Shown here: positions 24,055 through 32,091 of the stretch, piece after piece | Numbering within the stretch: position 1 is the first letter of the stretch | Layout: each line of letters starts with the position of its first letter | Source: Planctomycetota bacterium | Lineage (GTDB): Bacteria > Planctomycetota > PLA2 > JAEUHO01 | Direction of reading: 5' to 3' | DNA: 48,000 bases | Assembly: GCA_028281445.1 (NCBI GenBank) | Contig: JANQJW010000018.1 | Location: forward strand, 1-48,000 | Notes under the pieces: model-generated | Seen by the model: only the letters and a program-made list of their open reading frames with translations | The model's database searches: none | Told to the model about the DNA's origin: nothing | Position numbers and translations under genes: made by a program

Positions 24055-25254
24055 ATGCGGATCCGCTGGCGGAACCTTGAGCTTCCCACGAAGGTCGTCG
24101 CCGACTCGGCGACGCGCACGGACATGTATGCCAAGTTCACGGCTGAGCCGTTCGAACGTGGCTACGGCGTCACCGTGGGCAACGGCCTGCGTCGCGTATT
24201 GCTGTCCTCCATCGAGGGGTCGGCCGTCACGTCCGTGAAGATTCAAGGCGTCAAGCACGAGTTCTCGTCGCTGGACGGCATCAAGGAAGACGTCACCGAC
24301 ATCATCCTCGCGCTGAAGCGCCTCCGCGTGCAGTTCCATACGGACGACCCGAAGGTCCTTCGCATCGACAAGTCCGGCGTCGGTCCTGTAACGGGCGCTG
24401 ACATCCAGACGGGCTCCGATTGCGACATCGTCAACCAGGATCTGCACATCTGCACGATCACCGACGAACGTGCGTTCGAGGCCGAGATCGAGGTCCGCCG
24501 CGGGCGTGGCTACGTGACGGCCGAGGAGAACGCGCGCGAGGAGCAGGAGATCGGGGTGATTCCCGTCGACTCGATCTTCTCGCCCATCCAGCGCGTCCGG
24601 TACCGCACCGAGAACACGCGTGTCGGCAAGCTGACGAACTACGACCGGCTGATCCTCGAGCTGTGGACGGACGGCACGATCACCCCGGAGATGGCGCTCG
24701 TCGAGGCCAGCAAGATCTACCGCAAGCACCTCAACCCGTTCATCCAGTTCTTCGACGTCGGCAAGGAGCTGCTGACGGAGTCGATGTCGGATCCGCTGGG
24801 CATGGGCTCGTTCCAGATGCCCTCGTCTGGCGGGGCGGTTGGCGGCGGTGGGATGGGCGGCGGCGCCGTCGGCGGCGGGACCGTGGGCGGCGTTCCCGGT
24901 GGTGCCCCCGCCGGTATGCCCGCGGCCGCCACGTCGGCCCCGATCGGCGGTGCGCCCGCGTCTACCGGCGCGCCCCCGATGGCGACGATGCCGTCGAACA
25001 TGAGCGTCGATGACCTCAAGCGCAAGCTCGAGCGCCCGATCGCCCACATGGACCTCTCCGTGCGCGCCAGCAACTGCCTGGAGGCCGAGGGTATCCAGAC
25101 CATCGGCGACCTCGTGCGCATGTCGAGCGATGAGCTGATGACCCTCAAGAACTTCGGCCGCACCTCCCACAAGGAGATCACCCGGCGGCTCGAGGAGATG
25201 AACCTGACCCTGGGCATGGACGTCGAGGCCATCCTGGGCGGAGGAGCCGGGTAG
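24055..25254 (+). CDS. rpoA: RNA polymerase alpha subunit with an exceptionally long interdomain linker
   Basis: 399 residues against 329 in E. coli. The N-terminal assembly domain (residues 1 to about 240) shows FERGYGVTVGNGLRRVLLSSIEG and is normal. The C-terminal domain (about 319-395) keeps LSVRASNCLEAEGIQTIGDLV and the NFGRTSHKEI helix that bind UP elements and activators; the residue matching E. coli Lys298 is Thr. The linker between them, residues about 243-318, is a Gly/Ala/Pro/Met-rich low-complexity sequence of some 76 residues, against about 14 in E. coli. The gene starts after an AGGACGGAGG ribosome-binding region and is followed by rplQ after 2 nt. Confidence 0.97.
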   Translation: MRIRWRNLELPTKVVADSATRTDMYAKFTAEPFERGYGVTVGNGLRRVLLSSIEGSAVTSVKIQGVKHEFSSLDGIKEDVTDIILALKRLRVQFHTDDPKVLRIDKSGVGPVTGADIQTGSDCDIVNQDLHICTITDERAFEAEIEVRRGRGYVTAEENAREEQEIGVIPVDSIFSPIQRVRYRTENTRVGKLTNYDRLILELWTDGTITPEMALVEASKIYRKHLNPFIQFFDVGKELLTESMSDPLGMGSFQMPSSGGAVGGGGMGGGAVGGGTVGGVPGGAPAGMPAAATSAPIGGAPASTGAPPMATMPSNMSVDDLKRKLERPIAHMDLSVRASNCLEAEGIQTIGDLVRMSSDELMTLKNFGRTSHKEITRRLEEMNLTLGMDVEAILGGGAG

Positions 25255-25256
25255 CC

Positions 25257-25694
25257 ATGAGACACCGCGTTGCCGGGAAGAAGCTGACTCGCGACACGCA
25301 GCACCGCGCGGCGCTGCGCCGCAATCTCGTGCGCGCGCTGCTCATCAACGGCCGGATCACGACCACGTTGCCGAAGGCCAAGGCCGTGCGGCCCTACGTC
25401 GAGAAGCTGGTCACGCGCGCCAAGCGTGCTGCCCAGCTCAAGGACACGGACCGCGCCGCATACGTGCATCAGGTCCGCCTGCTGCGCCGGGAGATCCCGG
25501 ATCGCAAGCTGCTGGCGCTGCTCGTCGATGTCGTGGGCCCGATGGTCCAGGACCGTCCCGGCGGCTACACGCGCATCATCCGCGAGGCCAAGAACTCGCT
25601 CGGCGACAACGCGCCGCGCGCCATTTTCGAGTTCGTCGACCAACAGGCAGTTGAGGATGAGGAAGAGGCCCCCACGAAGGGCAAGGGCAAGTAG
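25257..25694 (+). CDS. rplQ: 50S ribosomal protein L17
   Basis: 145 residues: an L17 core (about 120 residues) plus an acidic-basic tail. L17 sits near the tunnel exit. MRHRVAGKKLTRDTQHRAALRRNLVRALLINGRITTTLPKAK at the N-terminus is diagnostic, as is the later GGYTRI motif. It closes the ribosomal superoperon. The 205 bp that follow hold only a short GCCGG-AACG-CCGGC hairpin (25793-25806) and a possible -10 box before the next gene. Confidence 0.97.
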   Translation: MRHRVAGKKLTRDTQHRAALRRNLVRALLINGRITTTLPKAKAVRPYVEKLVTRAKRAAQLKDTDRAAYVHQVRLLRREIPDRKLLALLVDVVGPMVQDRPGGYTRIIREAKNSLGDNAPRAIFEFVDQQAVEDEEEAPTKGKGK

Positions 25695-25899
25695 CGCCGA
25701 CGCTGCCCCCGACGATCCTCTCGCTGCGCCGCGTCCCGGCTCGGAACCTGGTCCTCAACGTGCAGCACGCACGCCTGCGGCCAGAACCACTCGCCGGAAC
25801 GCCGGCTCGCATCGGTCTCCTCGGGCTCGCTCGCCGCAGGCTTCGCCATTCCCTCATCGTTGATGCACCTGGGCGGGCGGATTCTGGGACAATGAGGGC

Positions 25900-26730
25900 A
25901 TGAGCCAGATCCTGGCCACCAACCGCGGCGCCCTCCAGTGGGACTTCCTCACGACGTTCATCGCGGCCCGGCGGTCCTTCCTGGCCATCTACCGTCGCTA
26001 CGAGCGGCGCGTGCTCTCCGCCGCCAAGGAGAAGGGCGTCAACCGCTCTGAGCTCAAGCTGCCGCCGAGGCAGCTGTGGGAGTTGTTCCATCGCCACCGG
26101 CTGGAGCGCCTGCGTGAGAACCGCCTGGCGCCGCTCCGTGCGCTCTCCGGCGAGATCTTCGGGGCCGAGGGCGACGAAGGCCTGATGGATGCCTACTGCG
26201 GCCACATCTTCCACGAGGTGTCGATCCTCAGCGAAGAGCACCGCTCGGTCGGACGCTTCGTGCGCCATCACGATCCGCGGCGCTACCGGGCCTTGTTCGA
26301 GGAGGTCAGCGGCTACTACCCGATCCGGCTCAACCGGGTCCTGCGCCTCTTCCGGGCCGCCATGAAGCGGCTCGACGAGCTGTTGCCCCGCTGGAGCCGC
26401 GAGCGCGTCTTCGTGCGGTCCATGTACCTGTTCGGGGATCGCCTGGGCAAGCGCGCCTACGGCAGCGGCCGCGAGGCTTTCTACGTGCGTATGTACCCCA
26501 ACGGCGGCGTCATCCGCGGCTACCTGGAAGCCGGGCGCTCGTTCCATGCGTCCAGCTTCATGGACGACGCACGCAAGGCCCTGAGCGAAGCGCTCGCGTG
26601 CTACGAGCAAGCGCAGGGCGAGCGCGAGCTGCGGCCCGGCGAGACCCGTGCGGCCGAGGAGGTTCGCGAGCTGATGGCGACGATCATCAGCAGTGGGTCC
26701 GGCCGCGGCGCCGAAGGAGGCGCCGCATGA
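25900..26730 (+). CDS. Unrecognised protein encoded upstream of and overlapping miaB
   Basis: 276 residues, mostly helical, rich in Arg, with no signal peptide or membrane helix. There is no family I can name. Notable parts are an N-terminal helix (WDFLTTFIAARRSFLAIYRRYERRVL), a segment with LWELFHRHRLERLRENRLAPLRAL, and a C-terminal helical part that could be TPR-like (FMDDARKALSEALACYEQAQGE). Its stop overlaps the miaB ATG (ATGA), so the two are co-translated. No Shine-Dalgarno is seen; GACAAT ends 6 nt before the ATG, so the transcript may be leaderless. A role linked to tRNA modification is only a guess from context. Confidence 0.75.
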   Translation: MSQILATNRGALQWDFLTTFIAARRSFLAIYRRYERRVLSAAKEKGVNRSELKLPPRQLWELFHRHRLERLRENRLAPLRALSGEIFGAEGDEGLMDAYCGHIFHEVSILSEEHRSVGRFVRHHDPRRYRALFEEVSGYYPIRLNRVLRLFRAAMKRLDELLPRWSRERVFVRSMYLFGDRLGKRAYGSGREAFYVRMYPNGGVIRGYLEAGRSFHASSFMDDARKALSEALACYEQAQGERELRPGETRAAEEVRELMATIISSGSGRGAEGGAA

Positions 26731-28154
26731 CCTCGCTCCCGAAGGGGTCGGCCGTGCATCCCGACCCCACGATCCACGCTCCGGGGGCCGAGGGCGAGGG
26801 CCGCAAGGTCTACTTCGTGAGCTTCGGCTGCCAGATGAACGTGCTCGACTCCGAGCTCGTTCTCGGCGACCTCGATCGCAACGGCTACAGCCGCACCGAC
26901 GTGATGAAGGACGCCGACGTCGTCCTCATCAACACGTGCTCGATCCGCGAACACGCCGAGGACAAGGTCTGGAGCCTGCTCGGACGCGCGCGCCAGGTGA
27001 AGTCCACGCGGCCGGACATGAAGATCGGCGTCATGGGCTGCATGGCGCAGCGGGTCAAGGACGCGATCATCCATCGCGCGCCCCACGTCGACCTCGTGCT
27101 CGGCACGTCGGGCTTCCGCTCGGCGGCCCGCGATCTCGAGGACCTGTTCGCCGGCGGGGGCCGCGTCGTGCGCGTGGATCGCAGGCCGGATCCAGAGTTC
27201 CTCCCGGACGCGGACCGCGAGGTGACGGCGCGTCCCGACGCATTCCGCGCCTACGTCACGGTCATGCGCGGCTGCAACCACGACTGCACCTACTGCATCG
27301 TGCCCCATACGCGCGGCAAGGAGGTGTCGCGGCCGCTCGAGGAGCTGCTGGACGAAGTCCGCCGCCTCGTCGATGACGGCGTCCGCGAGGTCACGTTCCT
27401 CGGCCAGAACATCAACACGTACGGCAAGGACCTGCATCCGCAGCGCAAGCACACGGGTGAGATCTGCACGCTGTTGGAGCGTTCCGCGGAGATCGACGGC
27501 CTCGATCGCATCCGCTTCCTCACGAGCAACCCGTTCGACATGACCGAGGACATGATGCGCCGCTTCGGTCAGGTGCCGAAGGTGATGCCGTGGCTCCACA
27601 TCCCGGCGCAGTCAGGCAGCGACAGCGTGTTGCGCCGCATGCGACGCCACTACACCGTCGCGCAGTACCACGAGGTGGTGGGCTGGGCGCGCAAGCACAT
27701 CCCCCGCGTCGAGATCACGTGCGATTTCATCGTCGGCTTCTCGGGTGAGACCGATGAGGAGTTCGAGGGCAGCAAGCAGCTCGTTCGCGACATCGGGTTC
27801 ATGCAGACCTATGTCTTCAAGTACAGCTTGCGCCCCAACACCATCTCGGCCCGCCAGCTGCCTGACGACGTGCCCGAAGACGTGAAGCGCCGGCGAAACA
27901 TCGAGCTGCTCGCGGTCCAGGACGAGATCGCGATGGCACGCAACGAGGGCCTCATCGGAACGCAGGTCGAGATCCTCATCGAGGGGATAAGTAAGAGCGA
28001 TGCGACCCGCGTCACGGGCCGCGACCACAGCAACCGCCTGATCCACTGCCCGGGCGAGGCGTCCATGGCGGGGCGCATGGCGACCGTCGAGATCGAGGAG
28101 GCGGGCGCGCATTCCATGATCGGTCGGATGGTGGCGCTCGAGGGCACGCACTAG
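26727..28154 (+). CDS. miaB: tRNA-2-methylthio-N6-dimethylallyladenosine synthase
   Basis: 475 residues, typical. MiaB is a radical-SAM methylthiotransferase that modifies A37 of tRNAs reading UNN codons. The N-terminal UPF0004 domain carries the auxiliary cluster ligands C35 (SFGCQMN), C71 (NTCSIRE) and C105 (GCMAQR). The radical-SAM CxxxCxxC is C183, C187 and C190 (CNHDCTYC). A TRAM-like domain closes the C-terminus. SFGCQMNVLDSE and FLTSNPFDM fit MiaB better than RimO or MtaB. AAGGAGG lies 6 nt before the ATG, inside the upstream gene. Confidence 0.94.
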   Translation: MTSLPKGSAVHPDPTIHAPGAEGEGRKVYFVSFGCQMNVLDSELVLGDLDRNGYSRTDVMKDADVVLINTCSIREHAEDKVWSLLGRARQVKSTRPDMKIGVMGCMAQRVKDAIIHRAPHVDLVLGTSGFRSAARDLEDLFAGGGRVVRVDRRPDPEFLPDADREVTARPDAFRAYVTVMRGCNHDCTYCIVPHTRGKEVSRPLEELLDEVRRLVDDGVREVTFLGQNINTYGKDLHPQRKHTGEICTLLERSAEIDGLDRIRFLTSNPFDMTEDMMRRFGQVPKVMPWLHIPAQSGSDSVLRRMRRHYTVAQYHEVVGWARKHIPRVEITCDFIVGFSGETDEEFEGSKQLVRDIGFMQTYVFKYSLRPNTISARQLPDDVPEDVKRRRNIELLAVQDEIAMARNEGLIGTQVEILIEGISKSDATRVTGRDHSNRLIHCPGEASMAGRMATVEIEEAGAHSMIGRMVALEGTH

Positions 28155-28178
28155 GCAGTGCCGAGGCAGCACTAGCTA

Positions 28179-28247
28179 CAGACGAGCCCCGCTCCGTCTC
28201 GCGGCTTCGGATGCACGACCGGCTTCCGCGCGGCCGGCTCTCGTCTG
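28179..28247. terminator. Inverted repeat between convergent genes
   Basis: CAGACGAGCC (28179-28188) pairs with GGCTCTCGTCTG (28236-28247) apart from a 2-nt bulge. The intervening 47 nt hold smaller GC-rich stems. It lies in the 95-bp gap between miaB and the convergent small gene, a position suited to a bidirectional terminator. Confidence 0.4.
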
Positions 28248-28249
28248 CA

Positions 28250-28492
28250 TCAGCGGGGGAAGTAGCGCTTCTCCTTCACCTTGCCGGTCTCGTCGTCGAT
28301 CACGATTCGGAAATCGCAACGCCGGCCGTGTGAGTTCGTACGTACTTCCCAGAACCGATGCTTGGAGAACAACGGCCGCTTCCGAGTGGCTATGACGGGT
28401 TCATACCACCGCCATCCTTCCCACTCAGCGGTAAGTCGGGCTGCCGCTATGGCTTCTTCCCGCGTCATCTCGCGTGAATCCAGTGTAGCCAT
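28250..28492 (-). CDS. Small uncharacterised protein (PepSY-like fold possible)
   Basis: 80 residues. An N-terminal helix (MTREEAIAAARLTAEWEGW) is followed by beta-strand-like segments: RFWEVRTNSHGRRCDFRIVIDDETGKVKEKRYFPR. The last part, aromatic strand then (V/I)xIDxxTGxVxE, resembles PepSY-type domains. Those domains often occur in secreted inhibitors, but no signal sequence is present here. It is convergent with miaB and separated by 46 bp from the hydrolase gene upstream of it. Family assignment is tentative. Confidence 0.55.
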   Translation of the reverse strand: MATLDSREMTREEAIAAARLTAEWEGWRWYEPVIATRKRPLFSKHRFWEVRTNSHGRRCDFRIVIDDETGKVKEKRYFPR

Positions 28493-28538
28493 GCCTACCC
28501 CGCGAATCGAGAGGCCGCTCCGATCTTGAAACAGACGC

Positions 28539-29792
28539 CTAAAGATCGACCCGAGCGTCGAACAGAAGGTGGGGGTCGTTGCGGGGGAGCGTCAGCATGA
28601 GCGTCGAGAACGTGCGCGGGACGCGACCCTTGAAGAGCTGTTCCCCGTTGCTGCGCACGGTGATCTCCGCGTCGAGATCGACCAAGGGCGCACCCAGCAG
28701 CACGGAGAGCCCGGATACGTCGCCTGAACCCTCGTGCGTCTTGATGTCGATCACGTTGCCGTCTAGCGCGCGCACCTCGATGAGAGCCTCCAGCTCGGCG
28801 CGGCCCCAGTAGACCCAGTAGAAGTGGCGCTTCCAGGGCAGGATCGGCTGCCACAAGAACGCTCTCGGGCGGGGCACACGCGGGTGCGATGCCAACCACT
28901 TCTGAGACGGCAGATAGCCCTCTTGCGGCGCCCCGTGGCCGCGGCCCTCCACGCGGTCGTAGCGGAAGTTGAACCCGTCGGGCCACTTCTGTTTCAGCTC
29001 CTTGAGGCGCTCGAACGCGCAATCGTTCTCCGCCGGTGGCACGTTCTTGTCGTCGCCGCTCTGGAAGAAGTGCAACGGCAAGGTGTAGTAGCTCGGCAGT
29101 ACGCCCGGCAAGATGTCGATGGGGATCTGCGTGTCGGTCTGCCAGACCGGAATGGGCGCGCCGGCGTACGGCGCAACGCCCGCGAAGACGTCCGCGTGAT
29201 GCGCGCCCAGGTGCCACGAACCGAACCCGCCCATGCTGTGTCCCGTGATGTAGATGCGGTTCGGGTCGAGCTTGTGCGTGCGCTTCGCGGCCTCGATGAG
29301 CTCCATGACGAACTCCTCGGTGCCCGACGTCGTCCAGCCCCTCTCCGTCTTCTCCAGGACCTCGGGGAAGATCCAGCCCCAGCCGCCGCCACCCATCGCA
29401 CCGGCGGCGCTGTTGGCGCTCCCGGAGCCGACGCCGCCTCCGTGCAGGCCGATGAAGAGTGCCTTGCTCGGCTTGCCCGAGACGATGTACTTCCCGCGCT
29501 TCTTCTTCTCGTCGTAGAAGTAGTTGGTGCCGGATTTCGCGAGACGCGGCCCGTGCTTGTTCGCGGTCTTGAGCAGGTCCTTGCGGAGCTTCTTCAGCGT
29601 CTTGGGGTCGAGCGGCGCGAGAGACTTGTCCCACTCCGCGCGCATCTGCTGGCGTGTGACGAAGTCGGCGTCGAGGTAGCGCTGGACGAGTTCCTTGAGC
29701 GCCTTGCCCTTGGGAACCTTGCCGTCGCCGGCCCACGCCGCGGGCACCATCGTGCCCAGCAAGAGCAGGAGGATGATGGCGCGCCGGACCAC
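28539..29792 (-). CDS. Secreted alpha/beta-hydrolase (esterase/depolymerase-like), GTG start
   Basis: 417 residues. The first 21 form a Sec signal peptide (MVRRAIILLLLLGTMVPAAWA). A charged helical spacer follows (to about residue 95). The alpha/beta-hydrolase part has HGGG (117-120, oxyanion hole), nucleophile Ser186 in GHSMGG, a candidate acid in FFQSGDDKN and a candidate His in EGRGHGAP. The arrangement resembles secreted PHB-depolymerase or feruloyl-esterase-like enzymes and S9-like peptidases; the substrate cannot be told. The C-terminal 100 residues form a beta-rich extra domain. The GTG start at 29792 has no Shine-Dalgarno but a TAGACT box 6 nt upstream, suggesting a leaderless mRNA. 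Confidence 0.8.
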   Translation of the reverse strand: MVRRAIILLLLLGTMVPAAWAGDGKVPKGKALKELVQRYLDADFVTRQQMRAEWDKSLAPLDPKTLKKLRKDLLKTANKHGPRLAKSGTNYFYDEKKKRGKYIVSGKPSKALFIGLHGGGVGSGSANSAAGAMGGGGWGWIFPEVLEKTERGWTTSGTEEFVMELIEAAKRTHKLDPNRIYITGHSMGGFGSWHLGAHHADVFAGVAPYAGAPIPVWQTDTQIPIDILPGVLPSYYTLPLHFFQSGDDKNVPPAENDCAFERLKELKQKWPDGFNFRYDRVEGRGHGAPQEGYLPSQKWLASHPRVPRPRAFLWQPILPWKRHFYWVYWGRAELEALIEVRALDGNVIDIKTHEGSGDVSGLSVLLGAPLVDLDAEITVRSNGEQLFKGRVPRTFSTLMLTLPRNDPHLLFDARVDL

Positions 29793-29798
29793 GGGCGC

Positions 29799-29826
29799 AG
29801 TCTACCGAGAGCGAGGGGCGTGGCGA
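29799..29826 (-). promoter_or_regulatory. Putative promoter giving a leaderless esterase transcript
   Basis: On the minus strand TCGCCA (29826-29821) and TAGACT (29804-29799) are 16 nt apart, and the GTG start begins 6 nt after the -10. Similar close boxes precede hslV, ribD and the gene at 25900. Confidence 0.35.
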
Positions 29827-29838
29827 CGGCCCAAGGGC

Positions 29839-30552
29839 CTACAGATGGGTCCAGGTCCCTTCGAGGGGCCACGAGGCACGGGACCACGGTGTGAACGCCG
29901 GGTCATCGGCGCACACCTTGTTCAAGAAGACGAGGTCGACCTGCCACAAGCGTTCCTCGTAGTAGAGCGGGTCGACGATGTCCCACAAGAGGAAGCCCGC
30001 TTCGTCAAGCAGCCGGCAGCGCTCTGCGACCTCCCGCATGGCGGCCTCGATAATCACGCACTGGGTGCTCCGAAGCACCTCCTGCGCGCCGGCCACAACC
30101 TGGGGCTCCGCGCCGTCAACGTCGATCTTCAGCAGGTAGGGGGGCTCCCACTGCCCCTCGCGGCACAGCGTGTCCAGCGTGATCAGATCGACCTCGCGCG
30201 CCGCGCACGTGCCACGCTCCGTCGGCAGGTACACGACGCCCCGGCCGTCGGTGTCGGACGCCGCAGCCCACACGACGTCGACCCGCTCGATCGCTGAGGC
30301 AACTCTCGTGATGTCCTCCTCGAAGTCCCGGCACGGCTCGATGAGCACGTGGTGGGCGTCCGTGAAGACCGCATAGAGGTCCGGCGTGCCTTCCCTGTGC
30401 ACGCCCACGTCGATGACGACGCCGGGACGAAGTCCGCACGCGAACAGGGGGTCCAGGGTGCCCCGCTTCGTCGCACCACGGCGCGTCGCGTCGTTCGTAC
30501 GCGGCCCGCGCATCTGTGCCAGGGCGTCTTTCAACCTCGATAGGGGCGCCAT
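29839..30552 (-). CDS. FkbM-family methyltransferase
   Basis: 237 residues from the ATG at 30552, which has a weak GGGCGGC upstream. A longer frame exists but would run into the divergent ribD gene. The SAM-binding motif is VVIDVGVHREGTPDLY (about residues 45-60); the FkbM signature VDLITLDTL is at 121-129 and LKIDVDGAEPQV at about 141-152, close to the family LKIDVEGxE. FkbM enzymes methylate hydroxyl groups on sugars or secondary metabolites; the target here is unknown. It lies 67 bp from the divergent ribD start and 46 bp upstream of the esterase gene. Confidence 0.85.
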   Translation of the reverse strand: MAPLSRLKDALAQMRGPRTNDATRRGATKRGTLDPLFACGLRPGVVIDVGVHREGTPDLYAVFTDAHHVLIEPCRDFEEDITRVASAIERVDVVWAAASDTDGRGVVYLPTERGTCAAREVDLITLDTLCREGQWEPPYLLKIDVDGAEPQVVAGAQEVLRSTQCVIIEAAMREVAERCRLLDEAGFLLWDIVDPLYYEERLWQVDLVFLNKVCADDPAFTPWSRASWPLEGTWTHL

Positions 30553-30619
30553 GCCGCCCAGCATGCGCGGAAGCGCCAAAGGGGGCGACGGGAAATCCCC
30601 GTGCGTACCATGACCGCCC

Positions 30620-31750
30620 ATGCCCGTGACGGACCATGACCTCCAGCGCCTCAAGCGCGCCGTCGCGCTGGCCCGGAAGGGCTTCTTCGGCGTCGAGCCG
30701 AACCCGCCCGTGGGATGCGTCATCGAGCGCGACGGGGACGGCATCGTGGGGGAGGGCTGGCACGCCGACTTCGGCGGGCCGCACGCGGAGGTCGCAGCGC
30801 TGCGTCTGGCCGCCGGCAGCGCGAAGGGAGCCACGGCCTACGTCTCGCTTGCGCCCTGCGGGCGCCATGGGAAGACGCCGCCGTGCGCCGACGCCCTGCT
30901 GGACGCGGGCATCACCCGCGTCGTCTATGCGGCGGGGGATCCGAACCCCGACGAGGACGGCTACGGCGTCGAGCGGCTGCGGCGCGCCGGCATCGCGGTC
31001 GAGGGGCCGGTCGAGGGGGTGGCAGCCGAGTCGGTCCTGGCGCGCTTCCACGGATCGCTCGCGCGCACGAACACCCCGTGGACGGTCTGCAAGTGGGCCA
31101 TGTCCATCGACGGGCGCATCGCGCCCGCGCGTGGCGCAGGCGGCGCCGTCAGCGGGACCAAGGCGAGGCGGCTGACGCATCACTGGCGGGCACACGCCGA
31201 CGCGGTCGCCGTCGGGGTCGGTACGGTCCTGGCGGACGACCCCTTGCTCACATGCCGGCTCGAAGGCGGCCTGCCGAACGGCCGTGCCCCAGCGAAGCGC
31301 GTGGTCTTCGATCCGGCGCTCCGGACCCCCGTCGACGGCCGCCTCGTGCTCGACGCGACGAGCTCGCCCGTCTGGATCCTCGGCCTCGGCGACGCACCGG
31401 CCGAGCGCCGCGACGCACTCGAGGCTGCCGGTTGTCGTGTCTTCGAGATCCCCGGCGCGGCCGATGAGCTCGACCTTGCCGCCGCCCTGGCCGTGCTTCG
31501 CGAGCACGGCGTTCAGCGGCTGCTTGTCGAGGGCGGCGCCCGCATCCACGGTGCCTTCTTCCGTGCAGGGCTGGTCGATCAGGTAGCAGCCTTCGTTGCG
31601 CCGCAGGTGTTCGGCGGCCCGACCGCGGTGCCCGCGGTCGAGGACTCGGGCATCGCGTCGGTCGGCGAGGCCCTGCGACTCGAGGAGGTCATGTGGCGCC
31701 GGATCGGCGACGACCTGCTCATGCAGGGCTACGTCCCGGATCGCGCGTGA
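30620..31750 (+). CDS. ribD: Bifunctional riboflavin biosynthesis deaminase/reductase
   Basis: 376 residues, normal. The N-terminal deaminase domain (about 1-145) carries the zinc site H55-A-E57 with C80 and C89 (PCGRHGKTPPC). The C-terminal reductase domain (about 150-376) has the VCKWAMSIDGRIA start, VGVGTVLADDPLLTCR and LLVEGGARIHGAFF. The enzyme makes 5-amino-6-(ribitylamino)uracil 5'-phosphate for riboflavin. No other rib gene is adjacent and no FMN riboswitch sequence is visible upstream. TACCAT ends 8 nt before the ATG and there is no Shine-Dalgarno, so the mRNA may be leaderless. Confidence 0.96.
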   Translation: MPVTDHDLQRLKRAVALARKGFFGVEPNPPVGCVIERDGDGIVGEGWHADFGGPHAEVAALRLAAGSAKGATAYVSLAPCGRHGKTPPCADALLDAGITRVVYAAGDPNPDEDGYGVERLRRAGIAVEGPVEGVAAESVLARFHGSLARTNTPWTVCKWAMSIDGRIAPARGAGGAVSGTKARRLTHHWRAHADAVAVGVGTVLADDPLLTCRLEGGLPNGRAPAKRVVFDPALRTPVDGRLVLDATSSPVWILGLGDAPAERRDALEAAGCRVFEIPGAADELDLAAALAVLREHGVQRLLVEGGARIHGAFFRAGLVDQVAAFVAPQVFGGPTAVPAVEDSGIASVGEALRLEEVMWRRIGDDLLMQGYVPDRA

Positions 31751-32091
31751 GCGGTGGCCTCGTCATCTCCGACGGGGTTGCCTGGATCGTGGCCACGTGG
31801 TGCGCGGGCGCGGGTGTGCGCGCCATTCGGCGTCACCTCTCGCCTGAGGCAGATGCTTCCGTCCTCGAACGACTCGCGGCTACGGAACTCTACCGTGGCA
31901 ACCTGGCGCGCTTCGAGGATGCGAGTCCGACAGAGATACGCGCCCTGCATCGGGCTGCGTGCGATGCGCTCGCCTACGAGGAGGCCGCGGGGCCGGTGGA
32001 CTGGGGAGACGCCGACTTCTTCCCCGGCTTCCTCGATCGCATGCGGGACTTGATCGCGTCGCTCGAGGCGGATCCGCGCCTACGCAGCTGA
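31747..32091 (+). CDS. Small uncharacterised protein coupled to ribD (GTG start)
   Basis: 114 residues from GTG at 31747, which overlaps the ribD stop as GTGA. An N-terminal hydrophobic stretch (DGVAWIVATWCAGAGVRA) is followed by a helical part with LERLAATELYRGNLARFEDAS and an acidic C-terminal part (DWGDADFFPGFLDRMRDLIASLEADPR). No family is recognised. Coupling suggests co-translation with ribD. Its 3' end overlaps the convergent arsJ stop region by 12 bp. Confidence 0.6.
   Translation: MSGGLVISDGVAWIVATWCAGAGVRAIRRHLSPEADASVLERLAATELYRGNLARFEDASPTEIRALHRAACDALAYEEAAGPVDWGDADFFPGFLDRMRDLIASLEADPRLRS

Noticed and set aside
30553..30834. Longer FkbM protein starting inside ribD
   Set aside because: The extension is a shadow of the ribD 5' end; the family-like sequence begins after 30552.
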